From Neostapfia colusana (lineage: Eukaryota; Streptophyta; Magnoliopsida; Poales; Poaceae), in assembly GCA_030760725.1 (NCBI GenBank), contig JASWHV010000013.1, positions 34,320,699 to 34,384,698 of the forward strand: DNA of 64,000 nt, read 5' to 3'. Positions 35,901 through 45,426 of this stretch are shown here, in pieces. The translations under genes were made by a program, and so were the position numbers. The first letter of the stretch is position 1. Every line of letters starts with the position of its first letter. The notes beneath the pieces were generated by a model. The model searched no databases. It worked only from the letters and a program-made list of their open reading frames with translations, and was not told where the DNA came from.

Positions 35901-36966
35901 CGATTGAGGACCGAGCCATGTGCGGGCCTGTTGAACAAGCTAGAACAGTACCAAAGACCTACCGGCTATATGGGAACCGGGAAACTGATGTAACTCGGGT
36001 AGCTGGGTATTGAGGCATTGCCCATCGTTCATAGGGTAGGTTGAGAGCTTGAGGTGTAAATCGGCTGGCGGCACTGAGATGGCGTGCAGAGACCTCTTGC
36101 TCGGGACGATGGGACCGGTTCAATATTTGGATGACGGGTGAAAGGTGGTTGCGTACGGCGTCGGTGATGGTTGCTGTAGGTAACATCGAGTACGGGCGTA
36201 CGTGACGGGTTGTTCGGGTAACCCTGCAGGTGTAAATCGATTATAATCGCCGTCCCTCGCGGTCAGTGAGTACCACTTGTTCACTGTACCGTGACGTAGA
36301 AAGAACAGGATAGTTACATGTTAAAATGTTGCTGATTGAAAGATGGACTTGATTGTTAATGATTTGCTGTAGTTTAGAGCTAATTAAAGTTCCTTTCAAC
36401 ATTGGGCAAAGTACATGAGAGAAATGCGTTTCTTGTTCGATTGCGGCTCTCTCATGTGCCTTAGCGTAAGGTTCTCCACAACCTGCTGCTAAAATTTGAA
36501 AGTAAGGTTCCACTAAATAGGCGAGTCCTTGCAACTTGTTTTATCTCCTGTACCTATCATCCCTCATGTAGAAGTTCCATGTTTAGGAGAGACGGGTCAG
36601 TCTTGCTGAGCCTTCGTGCTCACTGCTTGTGTTTGAAGCTTTTGCAGGGTTCTATGAGGAAGGGACTCCCGAAGATGAGGTGGAACCCCAGGAGGGGAAT
36701 CCCGTCGAGTGGGAGTCATGCACGCCGCCGTGTTAGTGTGCGTGCGTGCTAGCAAGGACACGTTCAAGGGCTGAACGTGAACTTGATGCATAGTCTACGT
36801 CCGTGAGTGTAGACTGGACCTATTTTGATGTAAAAATGTTCATAAACCACTTTATGTAATAAAAGTTTTGCTTCCTCTTTGTACCTTTGATGTGTGTTAT
36901 TCGGTGCTGTGCAACGCAGCACCCCTCAGCGTGATCTTGGCTCGACAAGACTGTGGGGTCGTGTCA
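32945..36966 (+). repeat. Element A 3' LTR
   Basis: 4022 bp, the same ends as the 5' LTR. Differences include small indels and scattered substitutions. It contains a second complete copy of the mini-gene exons. Confidence 0.95.
35479..36736 (+). CDS. LTR mini-gene, A 3' LTR copy (two downstream exons)
   Basis: Exon a is 35479-35559 (81 nt) and exon b 36648-36736, with the same acceptors, the same GC-type donor (CAAG/GCAAGC) and phase 1 at both junctions as in the 5' LTR copy. Exon b reads YEEGTPEDEVEPQEGNP and ends EWESCTPPC. Changes relative to the 5' LTR copy are substitutions only, all leaving the frame open. This exon sits just upstream of the LTR's own polyadenylation signal. Confidence 0.5.
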
Positions 36967-36971
36967 TATCA

Positions 36972-38187
36972 GTTCATCAAATCCACAGTTTCCTAGGAGT
37001 AGCGGGGTATTACCGGAGATTTATCCCCAGCTTCTCGAAGGTGGCTAGGCCAATGATAGAATTATTGAAGAAGAGCAGTAAGTATGTATGGACAGAGGCC
37101 AGTGAAGAGGCATTAAAAACTCTAAAGAAACATCTCACAACAGCACCGGTTCTAGCCCAACCGGATACGACAAAGCCATTCGTTGTTTGTTGTGATGCCT
37201 CAGGCATTGGACTGGGCTGCGTATTAATGCAAGATAGACACGTGATCGCGTATGGATCTCATCAATTACGCAACCACGAGCAGCACTACCCCACTCATTA
37301 CCTAAAACTCGCTGCAGTGGTGCTAGCATTGAAAACGTGGAGGCACTACATGGAAATTTAGTGCACCTCTACACCGACCATAAGAGCCTCAAGTATATAT
37401 TCACTCAGAAGGATATCAATATGAGGCAGCAGATATGGTTGGAGTTAATCAAAGATTATGAACATGAGATCCATTACCATCCGGGCAAAGCTAACGTGGT
37501 TGCTGATGCACTCAGTCGCAAATCCCACGTAAATAACTTGTCAATTATTCCAGATGAGGAAGGAGAACCAAGTCTGAGAGTGATTCCATATGGGGCGTTG
37601 TATAATCTTGCTCTCGTGCCTACCATTAGAGAGGAGATTGTAGGAGCCCAAAATAGAAATAAAGGAATGCGGAATATCTGGGCAAGAATCAAAGAGGATA
37701 AAATGAAATGTTTCTAGGAAGATGATCAGAGTGTGTTATGGTTTAACAACCAAATTGTGGTACCCCGGAACATGAACCTAGGGAAGAAAATCTTGGATGA
37801 AGCTCATATGTCCAAGTACTCGATACATCCGGGAAGCAATAATATGTATCAAGACCTCAAAACAAAATTTTAGTGGACTCGGATGAAGCTAGAAATTGCC
37901 AAGTATGTATCCGAGTGTGATACATGTTGGCGAGTCAAAGCTGAACACATAAATAAAGCAGAAATGCTGCAACCCTTAAGTATTCCGGCATGGAAGTGAG
38001 AGGACATCAGCATGGATTTTATTGTCGGACTGCTTCTCACGTTCAAAAAGCATAACTCCATTTGGGTGATTGTTGATCGGCTAACAAAATCAGCCCACTT
38101 CATCCCAGTGAATACGGGATTCCATACTAAGCAATATGCAGAGTTGTATCTCTCAAGAGTTGTGTGCTTACGCGGAGTCCCCGAAAC
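36972..38187 (+). pseudogene. B RNase H and integrase N-terminus (fragment)
   Basis: Continues B pol after element A. The RT connection SFLGVAGYYRRFIPSFSK is followed by RNase H (CCDASGIGLGCVLMQ). The catalytic motif reads HYLKLAAVV where element A has HDLELAAVV, so the acidic residue is lost. A frameshift falls near 37350, then YTDHKSLKYIFT, HYHPGKANVVADALSRK, a TAG near 37716 and another at about 37873. The integrase zinc region follows (AHMSKYSIHPG; SECDTCWRVKAEH), then the core start MDFIVGLLLTF and IVDRLTKSAHFIPVNTG, up to the C insertion in VVCLRGVPET. Confidence 0.9.
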
Positions 38188-38582
38188 TGTAACACCCCAA
38201 AATCCTGTTAAGAGGGGAATTTAGAATTTTTTGGACGTATTGTATGGGCTGCAGAAATTCAAATTTAGTTGGAAATCAAATTCAAATTCAAACCAGAAAA
38301 GAAATGGAAAAAGAAAAAGAAAAACAGAAAAAACCGGCCAGTAGGCCGAAACCCACCAGGCGGCCCATCCCACCTCGCGCCAGCCCGCAGCCGCGCGCCC
38401 CGTTCCCTTTCTCGCTGATGTGTGGGGCCCGCTATCCTTCTTCCTCCTCGCGCCCGCGCTCGGCCGGCCGGACTCTTCTCAACTCCGAATCGAAACCGCC
38501 ACGGATCCTCGCTTATCCCAGTCGAATTTCGTTCCTGGATGACGCAAACTCGATCACAACCGAACGCCGCCCTCCCCCGGCT

Positions 38583-38590
38583 ATATAAAC
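38583..38590 (+). promoter_or_regulatory. TATA box of the C LTR
   Basis: TATATAAA within CCCCGGCTATATAAAC. The 3' LTR has the same box near 47823. Transcription would start about 30 bp downstream. The first ATG after it is at 38678. Confidence 0.7.
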
Positions 38591-40140
38591 AACGACATCT
38601 GCCTGATTTTCACCCGCGATCGGCTGTTTTTCTTCCCGGTGAGAACCGAAGCTCCGATCACCGTTTTCTCTTGATTTATGCTCGGGTTCTCTGATCTAAC
38701 GCGCCGATCGTGTTCCACCGCCTCCGGGGAACCGTGCAGGTGCAGAAAACTCGGTGGTTTGCGCTTCAAACACAGCACCGATGAGCCTCGCCATGAATTC
38801 ACCTCAGACCTCGTAGGCGACCGCTTTCCAGGACCTCTGAGCTCAAGAAAACCCTCGAGGTGAGATCCCCGACCTCCCCTCTACTGATCTATGCCATAAA
38901 ATCACAGTTCTAGGAAGAATTGACGAAGATTCAAAACTCTCCGGCGAGATGGCCACCTCCCGCCACCGTGCGCCGCCGGGCAGCGCCGCCCGCGCTCGAT
39001 CAGAGCGACGTGGCCGCTTGTGCGCCGTCTATTTTGAATCGCACGGTAGAATTTAAATCCCCGCGTACCGGTTCGACGTTATAATCTCAGCCGTCTGTTT
39101 TAAATCGGACGGTCCATGTCAGCCCCGCATTATAAAGGCCGGAATTCTTACGCGCTACCCCCTGGGGTTCTCGGAAAATATGAGCTAGCCCAGAAACTTC
39201 TGATCTAGCCCCTGGAACTTCAGAAAATCATGTAAATTCATTTAAAAATCAGTTTTAGCCCCTGGACTTAATAAAAATTAGGAAAACCCCTCTGTTATGT
39301 GTAGTTAGACCCCTGGAAATTCTTAAAATAATATAATAGGCCGTGTAGTGGGGTAAGTTTATCTTTTTAACCCTATGTGATATTAAATTTAGGAATTTGA
39401 ATATGTGTTTAGTATTTAAAATTTAAAATATGGGACAAACACATTGTAAATTCAAATTAAATACTTTCCTAGTACTTGGAAAACTTTGGAGTGAGATAAA
39501 AATAGATTTTTGGCTGAAGTGAATCTGTCTAATTGATTATTCACATTTATTAGTTATAGGGGCACATTTTTAAGTAGAGAATAATTCTGAAAATTAGTAA
39601 AATAAATGTAAAATAGTTTACATCAGAGGAGAAGTTCAAAAATATATTATTTAATATTTTAGACCCAAGACCTATTCTGTTTAGATGAGGTGTCTTACTA
39701 TTTTCATAATATAGTTCACATTTAGGCATAGGAAATAAATCTGAAAATATAGCAAGCTAGGTATGAATAACTAGAAAATGATAAATGAAGTTTCTAAAAT
39801 CCAAAGAATTCAGTTTAGGGTTGGTACAAGGTCTGAAGACATATATGGAGTAGGAAAATACCTTTCATGCATACTTGGTAGCTAAAATGTGTATCAATTA
39901 AATATAAGGGATTTATTTAAATTAGAAATTCATATATAGTATGCCAACATAAATATGGATACAAAAGTAGAAATCATATGCACATGTTTAAAAGTGCATG
40001 TAAGCCCAAAAATCAACACACATAGAGTAACCACAACACATAGGAATGGGAATGGCTTTCATAAATGTGAATGTGTGGAAGTGTGAACTATGTCTTATGG
40101 ATTGTTGTTTTCTTTTGCTATGTGTGATGGTATGATGTAG

Positions 40141-41363
40141 AACCTGCTCCAGAGCAAGTTCTTCTTTTCCAAGATCAGGACTACCCATTCCAAGAGCAGC
40201 AGGAAGAAGGCAAGTGTCCTTGACCACTTTGATCCCATACTAGGATTTGTAGATAGAATTATTTGCATTGTCAATTGAAATATGAAACCCATGCTAGGAA
40301 GTTTCCCTAGAATTGCATTACCTTGTTTCCTTGTAGCTTGGGTTGGGATTTATTTTATCATGTCATTTATTATTATGCATATGCTTAGCCATGCTTAGAA
40401 TGGGATATTTTGGATATGAGATCATCAGTTTATTTTACCATACTCTTGAATGAGATATTATGAGTTATGTAGAGGTAGGGATCAAGGCAAGTTGGATGAT
40501 TTGTTTGGTGCTAGGTGCACGAGACTCGGGTTTCTGTTTAGTACTTGCCTGGATCCTAAGGACCGGTTCATGGAGTATGTAACCTGGCTTTACCGTGCCA
40601 ATCACATGCTGAGATGGGGAAGCTTGGCCAATTAATTAGGTGTATCCCCGGCGTAGTATGGGTGTGTTGGATGGTGCGGGGAGTAGGTGTCAGCTGGACT
40701 ACCATATGAACCGCAAGGCTCAAGAGGGGGCCACTGCAGCGGGGTTGGAGCCTCTTGTATGCTGTTAGGGGTGAAACCTCAGTGGGCCCACGCTCGTCGG
40801 GAATCCCTTTGTAAAGGCTTCGTAGTGATCTCCTGGCTACAGACCTGAGAAGTGTGAATGTGGTTCGTAGCCACTGGCATAATAGAGGTTCTTTTAGTCC
40901 ACCCAGCAACGGGGGATGAAATCACTACATGTGGGTACAGTGGTGCAAACTCTGCAGAGTAAAAACTGTCATGACAGCCGTGCTCACAGTCAAGAGCGGC
41001 TTGGACTTATTCATGATTAGAGTATGATGACCTTGGAGGTTGTGAATGTTAAGCGGGGAGCTTAACATTGGAAATGATGTTATGGTTATTTGATTATGAT
41101 GATGGGATGGGAGATTGGGACCATTTCACTTGTGTAGTAATGTAGGTGCTTAATAAGCTAAGGTGGTAGGCAATAATTGCGTAGTGCTTTAACCATGAGT
41201 TCAACCTCTTCTTGCTCTAGCCATGCATGACATAACTTTCCCACACTTGCTGAGTACCAACGGTACTCAACCTTGGATATTTGTTGGTTTGAATTGCTGC
41301 TCAGATCAAGGGGATGAGGTGGTGTTTAATGATCAAGACTTCGGACCGGAAGAAGGATTTTAG
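40141..41363 (+). CDS. LTR mini-gene, C 5' LTR copy (two downstream exons)
   Basis: Exon a is 40141-40209 (69 nt) after acceptor GATGTAG behind a T-rich tract, ending GAAG before GCAAGT (GC-type donor). Exon b is 41305-41363 after acceptor GCTGCTCAG, ending TAG. Phase 1 at both ends as in other families; 42 residues from the first split codon. Exon a holds PAPEQVLLFQDQDYPFQEQQ, exon b QGDEVVFNDQDFGPEEGF. Sequence similarity to the A copy is low; gene structure and acidity are what match. A possible 5' exon (ATG 38949, donor after 39045, also phase 1) exists only in this LTR, because the 3' LTR has ATT at that place. Confidence 0.45.
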
Positions 41364-41508
41364 GTTCATGGAGTCCCCTGGGCAACGCCTGTGATGGAGT
41401 CCACAAGAATAATATTCCGCTGCTATATTATTTATTTGTGATGAACTTATCATCGTCCATCGAGACATATGCTATGTAAGACTTATTTATATTCGACACC
41501 TGGCTTGT

Positions 41509-41514
41509 AATAAA
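41509..41514 (+). terminator. Polyadenylation signal in C 5' LTR
   Basis: AATAAA within CTTGTAATAAATG, about 100 bp before the LTR end and 146 bp after the mini-gene stop. Confidence 0.5.
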
Positions 41515-41614
41515 TGATGCTACACTATTTGTCATCACATGTATGAGAAAATGATCATGGCATACATGTGATATTCACTTGGTTGTTCTTCGGAAAAACC
41601 GGGTGTGACAGAAG

Positions 41615-41630
41615 TGGTATCAGAGCCAGG
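41615..41630 (+). other. Primer-binding site of element C
   Basis: TGGTATCAGAGCCAGG, matching the initiator tRNA-Met 3' end, four bases after the 5' LTR. Confidence 0.93.
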
Positions 41631-41830
41631 TTTGTCCGTAGGAACGTGGACCTAGGTAGTAATGGACGTAGCTAAGGACCCTATTTTCTTAAAAACTGTT
41701 TTACAAAGGTGTGGGTTGAAAAGTGTTATTTAATGGGGTCACTTTCTTCATCTTACCCCCAAATTTCATTCAAAATAGGATATTTGTTTAAAAATTTATC
41801 TAACCTAACTTTAAATGCTTTCTGTTTTTG

Positions 41831-42610
41831 ATGGTTCGCATGATTCGCACCGCTCGCAAGTCCACAGGAGGGAGAGTTCCCGTAGTTGCCCTTGCCCAAA
41901 GAGAGGAGAGCCGTCCGGTGACGTACCTTTCCTACGGATTGGCAGTAGGAGGCTTGTTGCGCCGTCTTCCATGTATGCTCCAAGCCGTCGGCAATACGGG
42001 CAAGCTAATCATACACTATAGCTCCACCAGGACCATCCGTGAGAAGAGGGAAGAATGGAGTTCAGAGATGAGGATTATCCATGAAAATCAGCTGCTCGAG
42101 ATGCACCGCTCTCCAGCTTGTCGAGCGACACAGGTCGATGCGGAGAAGGATGTCACCTGGGAGGCCATCACCTGCCAGAGTCACATCTATCGTCAACACC
42201 TGGACAGGACTGAGTACATGTATGTCCTCCAGCGTGAGAGTGGTACAACGGAGTACAAGTACCCGCCAGTGCAGCAAGGGACTTCCCAGGAGCACATGGA
42301 CCTGTGCTTGGAGGATGCTGCTATGCTCAGCACTCGACTGCAGGAGTGTCAGCAGGAGCTTCAGGATGTTCGGGACACCCTGAAGGAAACTGAGGCGTTG
42401 CTTCGAGCCTGCTTGAGGGCGAGAGAAAGAGGAGATGGGAATGAACTGTGTGTCACCGTGAATGATACATGGACTCCTGACTCCCCAGATCGCCGGGCGA
42501 TCAGGCGTCGTCGCACTTCTCCACCAGCAGCCTCCCCACCCAAAGCAGAGTCAGAAGGCAGCCGCAATAATGAGGAAGATCCCGAGGAGCCAGCTCAGGG
42601 ATACGAGTAG
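41831..42610 (+). CDS. Element C orf0 with histone H3-like N-terminus
   Basis: Open 259-residue ORF between leader and gag; function unknown. Chosen ATG at 41831. Residues after Met read VRMIRTARKSTGGRVP; TARKSTGG falls exactly at positions 6-13 counted as in mature histone H3, with Arg2, Pro16, Leu20 and Ala21 also matching. Middle: helical segments. About residues 150-200 (SQEHMDLCLEDAAMLSTRLQ; LQDVRDTLKETEALLRACLR) look like a coiled coil. Next comes a basic RRAIRRRRTSP patch (possible nuclear signal) and an acidic end (EEDPEEPAQGYE). It lies where orf0 of element A lies and shares the coiled-coil/acidic tail plan but not the N-terminus. It has no stops or frameshifts, unlike pol. The H3-like role is inference only. 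Confidence 0.75.
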   Translation: MVRMIRTARKSTGGRVPVVALAQREESRPVTYLSYGLAVGGLLRRLPCMLQAVGNTGKLIIHYSSTRTIREKREEWSSEMRIIHENQLLEMHRSPACRATQVDAEKDVTWEAITCQSHIYRQHLDRTEYMYVLQRESGTTEYKYPPVQQGTSQEHMDLCLEDAAMLSTRLQECQQELQDVRDTLKETEALLRACLRARERGDGNELCVTVNDTWTPDSPDRRAIRRRRTSPPAASPPKAESEGSRNNEEDPEEPAQGYE

Positions 42611-42912
42611 TGTAGAGTCTTTCCCTTAGTTAGCAATATGTCGAATAGTCGAGTCGTTACCTTAGTTAATGGTGTGTTAATGCTTGGTGTGCGACGTGAG
42701 TTGTGGAAGCCATGAGCAATTGTCCACAGCCTCGTCTTCAGATTGTTTTGCTTTGGTGTGTGGACCCACATGAAATAATAGTGCATTTATTTTTGTGTGA
42801 GACATGAACCCTCAGAAAGTATAACAAAGCCTCAACACTTCAAAGTAAAAACAAGTGAAAGTAGTAAGATAATACATAATGCTTTAAATTAACATTTGGT
42901 TGATCATGCTAG
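42611..42912 (+). other. orf0-gag spacer of element C
   Basis: 302 bp without a coding frame. It ends TCATGCTAG directly before the gag ATG at 42913. As in element A, the AG before gag could be a splice acceptor; no donor was assigned. Confidence 0.4.
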
Positions 42913-45426
42913 ATGGCCGGAAGAGGAAAGGGTCATGCTGCCAACCCTGTCCACAACAACGATGAGGCCTGCAACCCTCATCTTTCTGGGAGCCAAGACA
43001 GGGGTGGACGCCGTGAGGGAGTTGATCCCATCCAACAAATGCTTGAAAATCAAAATCAGCTCATCCAGAACCTGACTCAAGTGGTGGCCAACTTGCATCA
43101 AGTTCCACCTCCACAAGCTGCACCACGCCAACCAAGGTTGAGTGAGTTTCTAGGAACTCAACCTCCGAAGTTTGCAAGTGCTGCTGAACCTCTGGAGGCA
43201 GATGACTGGCTAAAGACCATTGAGAGCAAGATGAGGATCACACAGTGCCAGGGGTATGAGAGGGTGCTGTTTGCCTCTCATCAATTGCATGGACCTGCTG
43301 CTGATTGGTGGACCGCTTACGTGGCCCCCCATCATGACCCTGAGAACATCACTTGGGAAGAGTTCAAGCGTAGCTTCCGCAACCATTACATACCAAGGGG
43401 TGAACTCAAAAACAAGAGGAAGGTGTTCTTGGGGTTGCAGCAAGGAAACATGACTGTGAGACAATACCTCACTAAATTTACTCAACTCTCCAGTTATGCC
43501 CCACGGGATAAAGAGACTGATGAGCAGAAACAGGATTGTTTCGTGGAAGGACTTACCGCAGAAATGCAGTGTGCAATGTCCTCCAACGAGTATGAAAGCT
43601 TCCAAAAGATGGTGGACAGAGCATTTGTGGTAGAAAGGAAGTTGAAGGCCTTGGAAAATGAGAACAAGAGGAAGGCCGGGTGGTCACACCAAGCCTCAGG
43701 GAGCAAGACCCGCCCACGTCTGATGCAGCAACCCGCAGGGCAGACGAACCGTGCTGCGGTACCCTACTCAGCACCAAGAGGGTACAACCCGAACTACAGG
43801 CCTCCGGCAGCACCAATACAGCCACAACGTCAGTTCGTACAGCAGCCTCGCCCTACATATCAACCTCGACCAGCAGTGCAAGGACCCCCAAACCCACCCC
43901 AAGACAACAAAGGCCAGGCACCTAAGGTTGGGGTGCAATGTTTTAACTGTGGTGAAGTGGGGCACTACGCCCACGAGTGCCCAAAGAAGAAGCCCGCGCA
44001 GCCGCAACAGCAGAATGTAATGAGAGGACGGGTGAACCACGTCACCATGGAGGAGGCGCAAGAGGCACCCGACGTGGTAGTTGGTAAGTTTCCTACCAAT
44101 TTACACATTGCAACCCTGTTGTTTGATTCTGGTGCTACCCACTCGTTCATTGCCCAAGGGTTTGTTAAGAAGCATGACCTAGCAACAACACAAATGAACC
44201 ATATGCTAGTAGTAAACTCTCCAGGTGGAGAAATAAGGACAAGACAAGTGTGTCCCAAGGTGAATCTAGACATTAATGGGGTAGTATTTACTGCTAACCT
44301 CATAGTGATAGATTCACAAGGGATAGATATCATCTTGGGTATGAATTGGTTGACTAAACATAAGGGAATCATCCATTGTTCGACCAGAACGGTGGAACTA
44401 ACTCACCCTAGTGGCACAAGAGTAAAGTGCATAACAATACAAGAGCCTATGAGGGACATTATATTAAATCAAGTTGAGGTGAAGGTGGAAGAGATCAGGA
44501 TCATCAGGGAATATCCAGATGTTTTTCCCGAGGAGTTGCCAGGTATGCCTCCCGATCGTGAAGTGGAATTCGCGATTGAGCTAGTACCTGGAACAGCTCC
44601 GATATACAAGAGACCTTATCGGATGGACTCCAAGAAGCTGGGAGAACTCAAGGATCATTTGAGAGAATTGACGGAGAAGGGGTATATTCATCCTAGTTCC
44701 TCACCATGGGGAGCTCCAGTGATATTTGTGCCCAAAAAGGACGGAACCCAAAGGTTATGCGCAGACTGCCGTGCCTTGAATGAAGTAACCATCAAGAACA
44801 AGTACCCATTATCCCGCATTGAAGACTTGTTTGATCAGTTGAGGGGAGCTTGTGTGTTCTCGAAGATTGATCTCAGGTCGGGATACCACCAACTTAAGTT
44901 AAGGCAATCTGATATTCCCAAGACAGCTTTCGTATCTCGGTACGGACTGTATGAATACACCGTCATGCCTTTCAGGCTAACTAATGCCCCGGCATACTTC
45001 ATGTATCTCATGAACAAGGTATTCATGGAATATTTGGACAAATTTGTGGTGGTTTTCATAGATGACATTCTCGTCTTCTCCAAAGATGAAGAAGAACAAG
45101 AGAAACATCTAAGGTCGGTGTTGCAGAAGCTGAGAGAACACCAACTATATGCCAAGTTGAGCAAGTGTGAGTTTTGGCTGAAGAGAGTTCCCTTCTTAGG
45201 ACATATAATCTTGGAGGGAGGAATCTCTGTAGATTCCGCCAAAATCGAGGATATACAGAAGTGGAAGACCCCTGAAAATGTCGGGGAAGTTCGAAGCTTC
45301 TTGGGATTGGCTGGATACTATCGACGGTTTATTGAGGGATTCTCCAAGATCTCGAGACCCCTCACCAAACTGTTGGAGAAGGGAATCACATTCACATGGA
45401 CGCCGCAGTGCGAGACGAGTTTTTAG
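42913..45426 (+). CDS. Element C gag-protease-RT (837 codons, truncated by stop)
   Basis: Starts ATGGCCGGAAGAGG. Capsid region residues about 70-260 (WLKTIESKMR; WWTAYVAP; LQQGNMTVRQYLTKFTQLS). CCHC CFNCGEVGHYAHEC from about residue 343. Protease LLFDSGATHSFIA with Asp at about 405 and ILGMNWLTKHKGIIH. RT with KIDLRSGYHQLKL (Asp about 653) and FIDDILVFS (Asp about 717). The usual FGLTNAP reads FRLTNAP (Gly to Arg). The frame ends at TAG 45424-45426 just after the RT connection; the same frame continues into RNase H, so this is a premature stop, probably CAG to TAG. Catalytic residues of protease and RT are present. Confidence 0.93.
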   Translation: MAGRGKGHAANPVHNNDEACNPHLSGSQDRGGRREGVDPIQQMLENQNQLIQNLTQVVANLHQVPPPQAAPRQPRLSEFLGTQPPKFASAAEPLEADDWLKTIESKMRITQCQGYERVLFASHQLHGPAADWWTAYVAPHHDPENITWEEFKRSFRNHYIPRGELKNKRKVFLGLQQGNMTVRQYLTKFTQLSSYAPRDKETDEQKQDCFVEGLTAEMQCAMSSNEYESFQKMVDRAFVVERKLKALENENKRKAGWSHQASGSKTRPRLMQQPAGQTNRAAVPYSAPRGYNPNYRPPAAPIQPQRQFVQQPRPTYQPRPAVQGPPNPPQDNKGQAPKVGVQCFNCGEVGHYAHECPKKKPAQPQQQNVMRGRVNHVTMEEAQEAPDVVVGKFPTNLHIATLLFDSGATHSFIAQGFVKKHDLATTQMNHMLVVNSPGGEIRTRQVCPKVNLDINGVVFTANLIVIDSQGIDIILGMNWLTKHKGIIHCSTRTVELTHPSGTRVKCITIQEPMRDIILNQVEVKVEEIRIIREYPDVFPEELPGMPPDREVEFAIELVPGTAPIYKRPYRMDSKKLGELKDHLRELTEKGYIHPSSSPWGAPVIFVPKKDGTQRLCADCRALNEVTIKNKYPLSRIEDLFDQLRGACVFSKIDLRSGYHQLKLRQSDIPKTAFVSRYGLYEYTVMPFRLTNAPAYFMYLMNKVFMEYLDKFVVVFIDDILVFSKDEEEQEKHLRSVLQKLREHQLYAKLSKCEFWLKRVPFLGHIILEGGISVDSAKIEDIQKWKTPENVGEVRSFLGLAGYYRRFIEGFSKISRPLTKLLEKGITFTWTPQCETSF

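Larger units (their letters stand above)
21581..36966 (+). mobile_element. Element A: complete 15.4-kb Tekay/Del-like gypsy element
   Basis: Two LTRs (21581-25619 and 32945-36966) in direct orientation, TG..CA ends, tRNA-iMet-type primer site at 25624, G-rich polypurine tract at 32929-32944. The 5-bp target duplication differs at one position (TACCA at 21576-21580, TATCA at 36967-36971). LTRs look about 95% alike in the blocks I compared by eye. Internal order: leader, orf0, gag, protease, RT, RNase H, integrase, chromodomain-like tail. Several frameshifts and stops make it non-autonomous. Confidence 0.96.
38188..41610 (+). repeat. Element C 5' LTR
   Basis: U3 of about 390 bp, TATA box at 38583-38590, GC-rich leader to 38862, strong donor-like GAG/GTGAGA at 38863, repeated CCCCTGGA phrases at 39160-39320, AT-rich intron-like stretch, mini-gene exons at 40141-40209 and 41305-41363, polyadenylation signal at 41509-41514. 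Confidence 0.95.

Noticed and set aside
40141..40209. Alternative frame of C exon a (RTCSRASSS..)
   Set aside because: Open in C, but the equivalent frame in family A meets stops in exon a and joining to exon b gives an early stop; only the phase-1 frame is open in all families.
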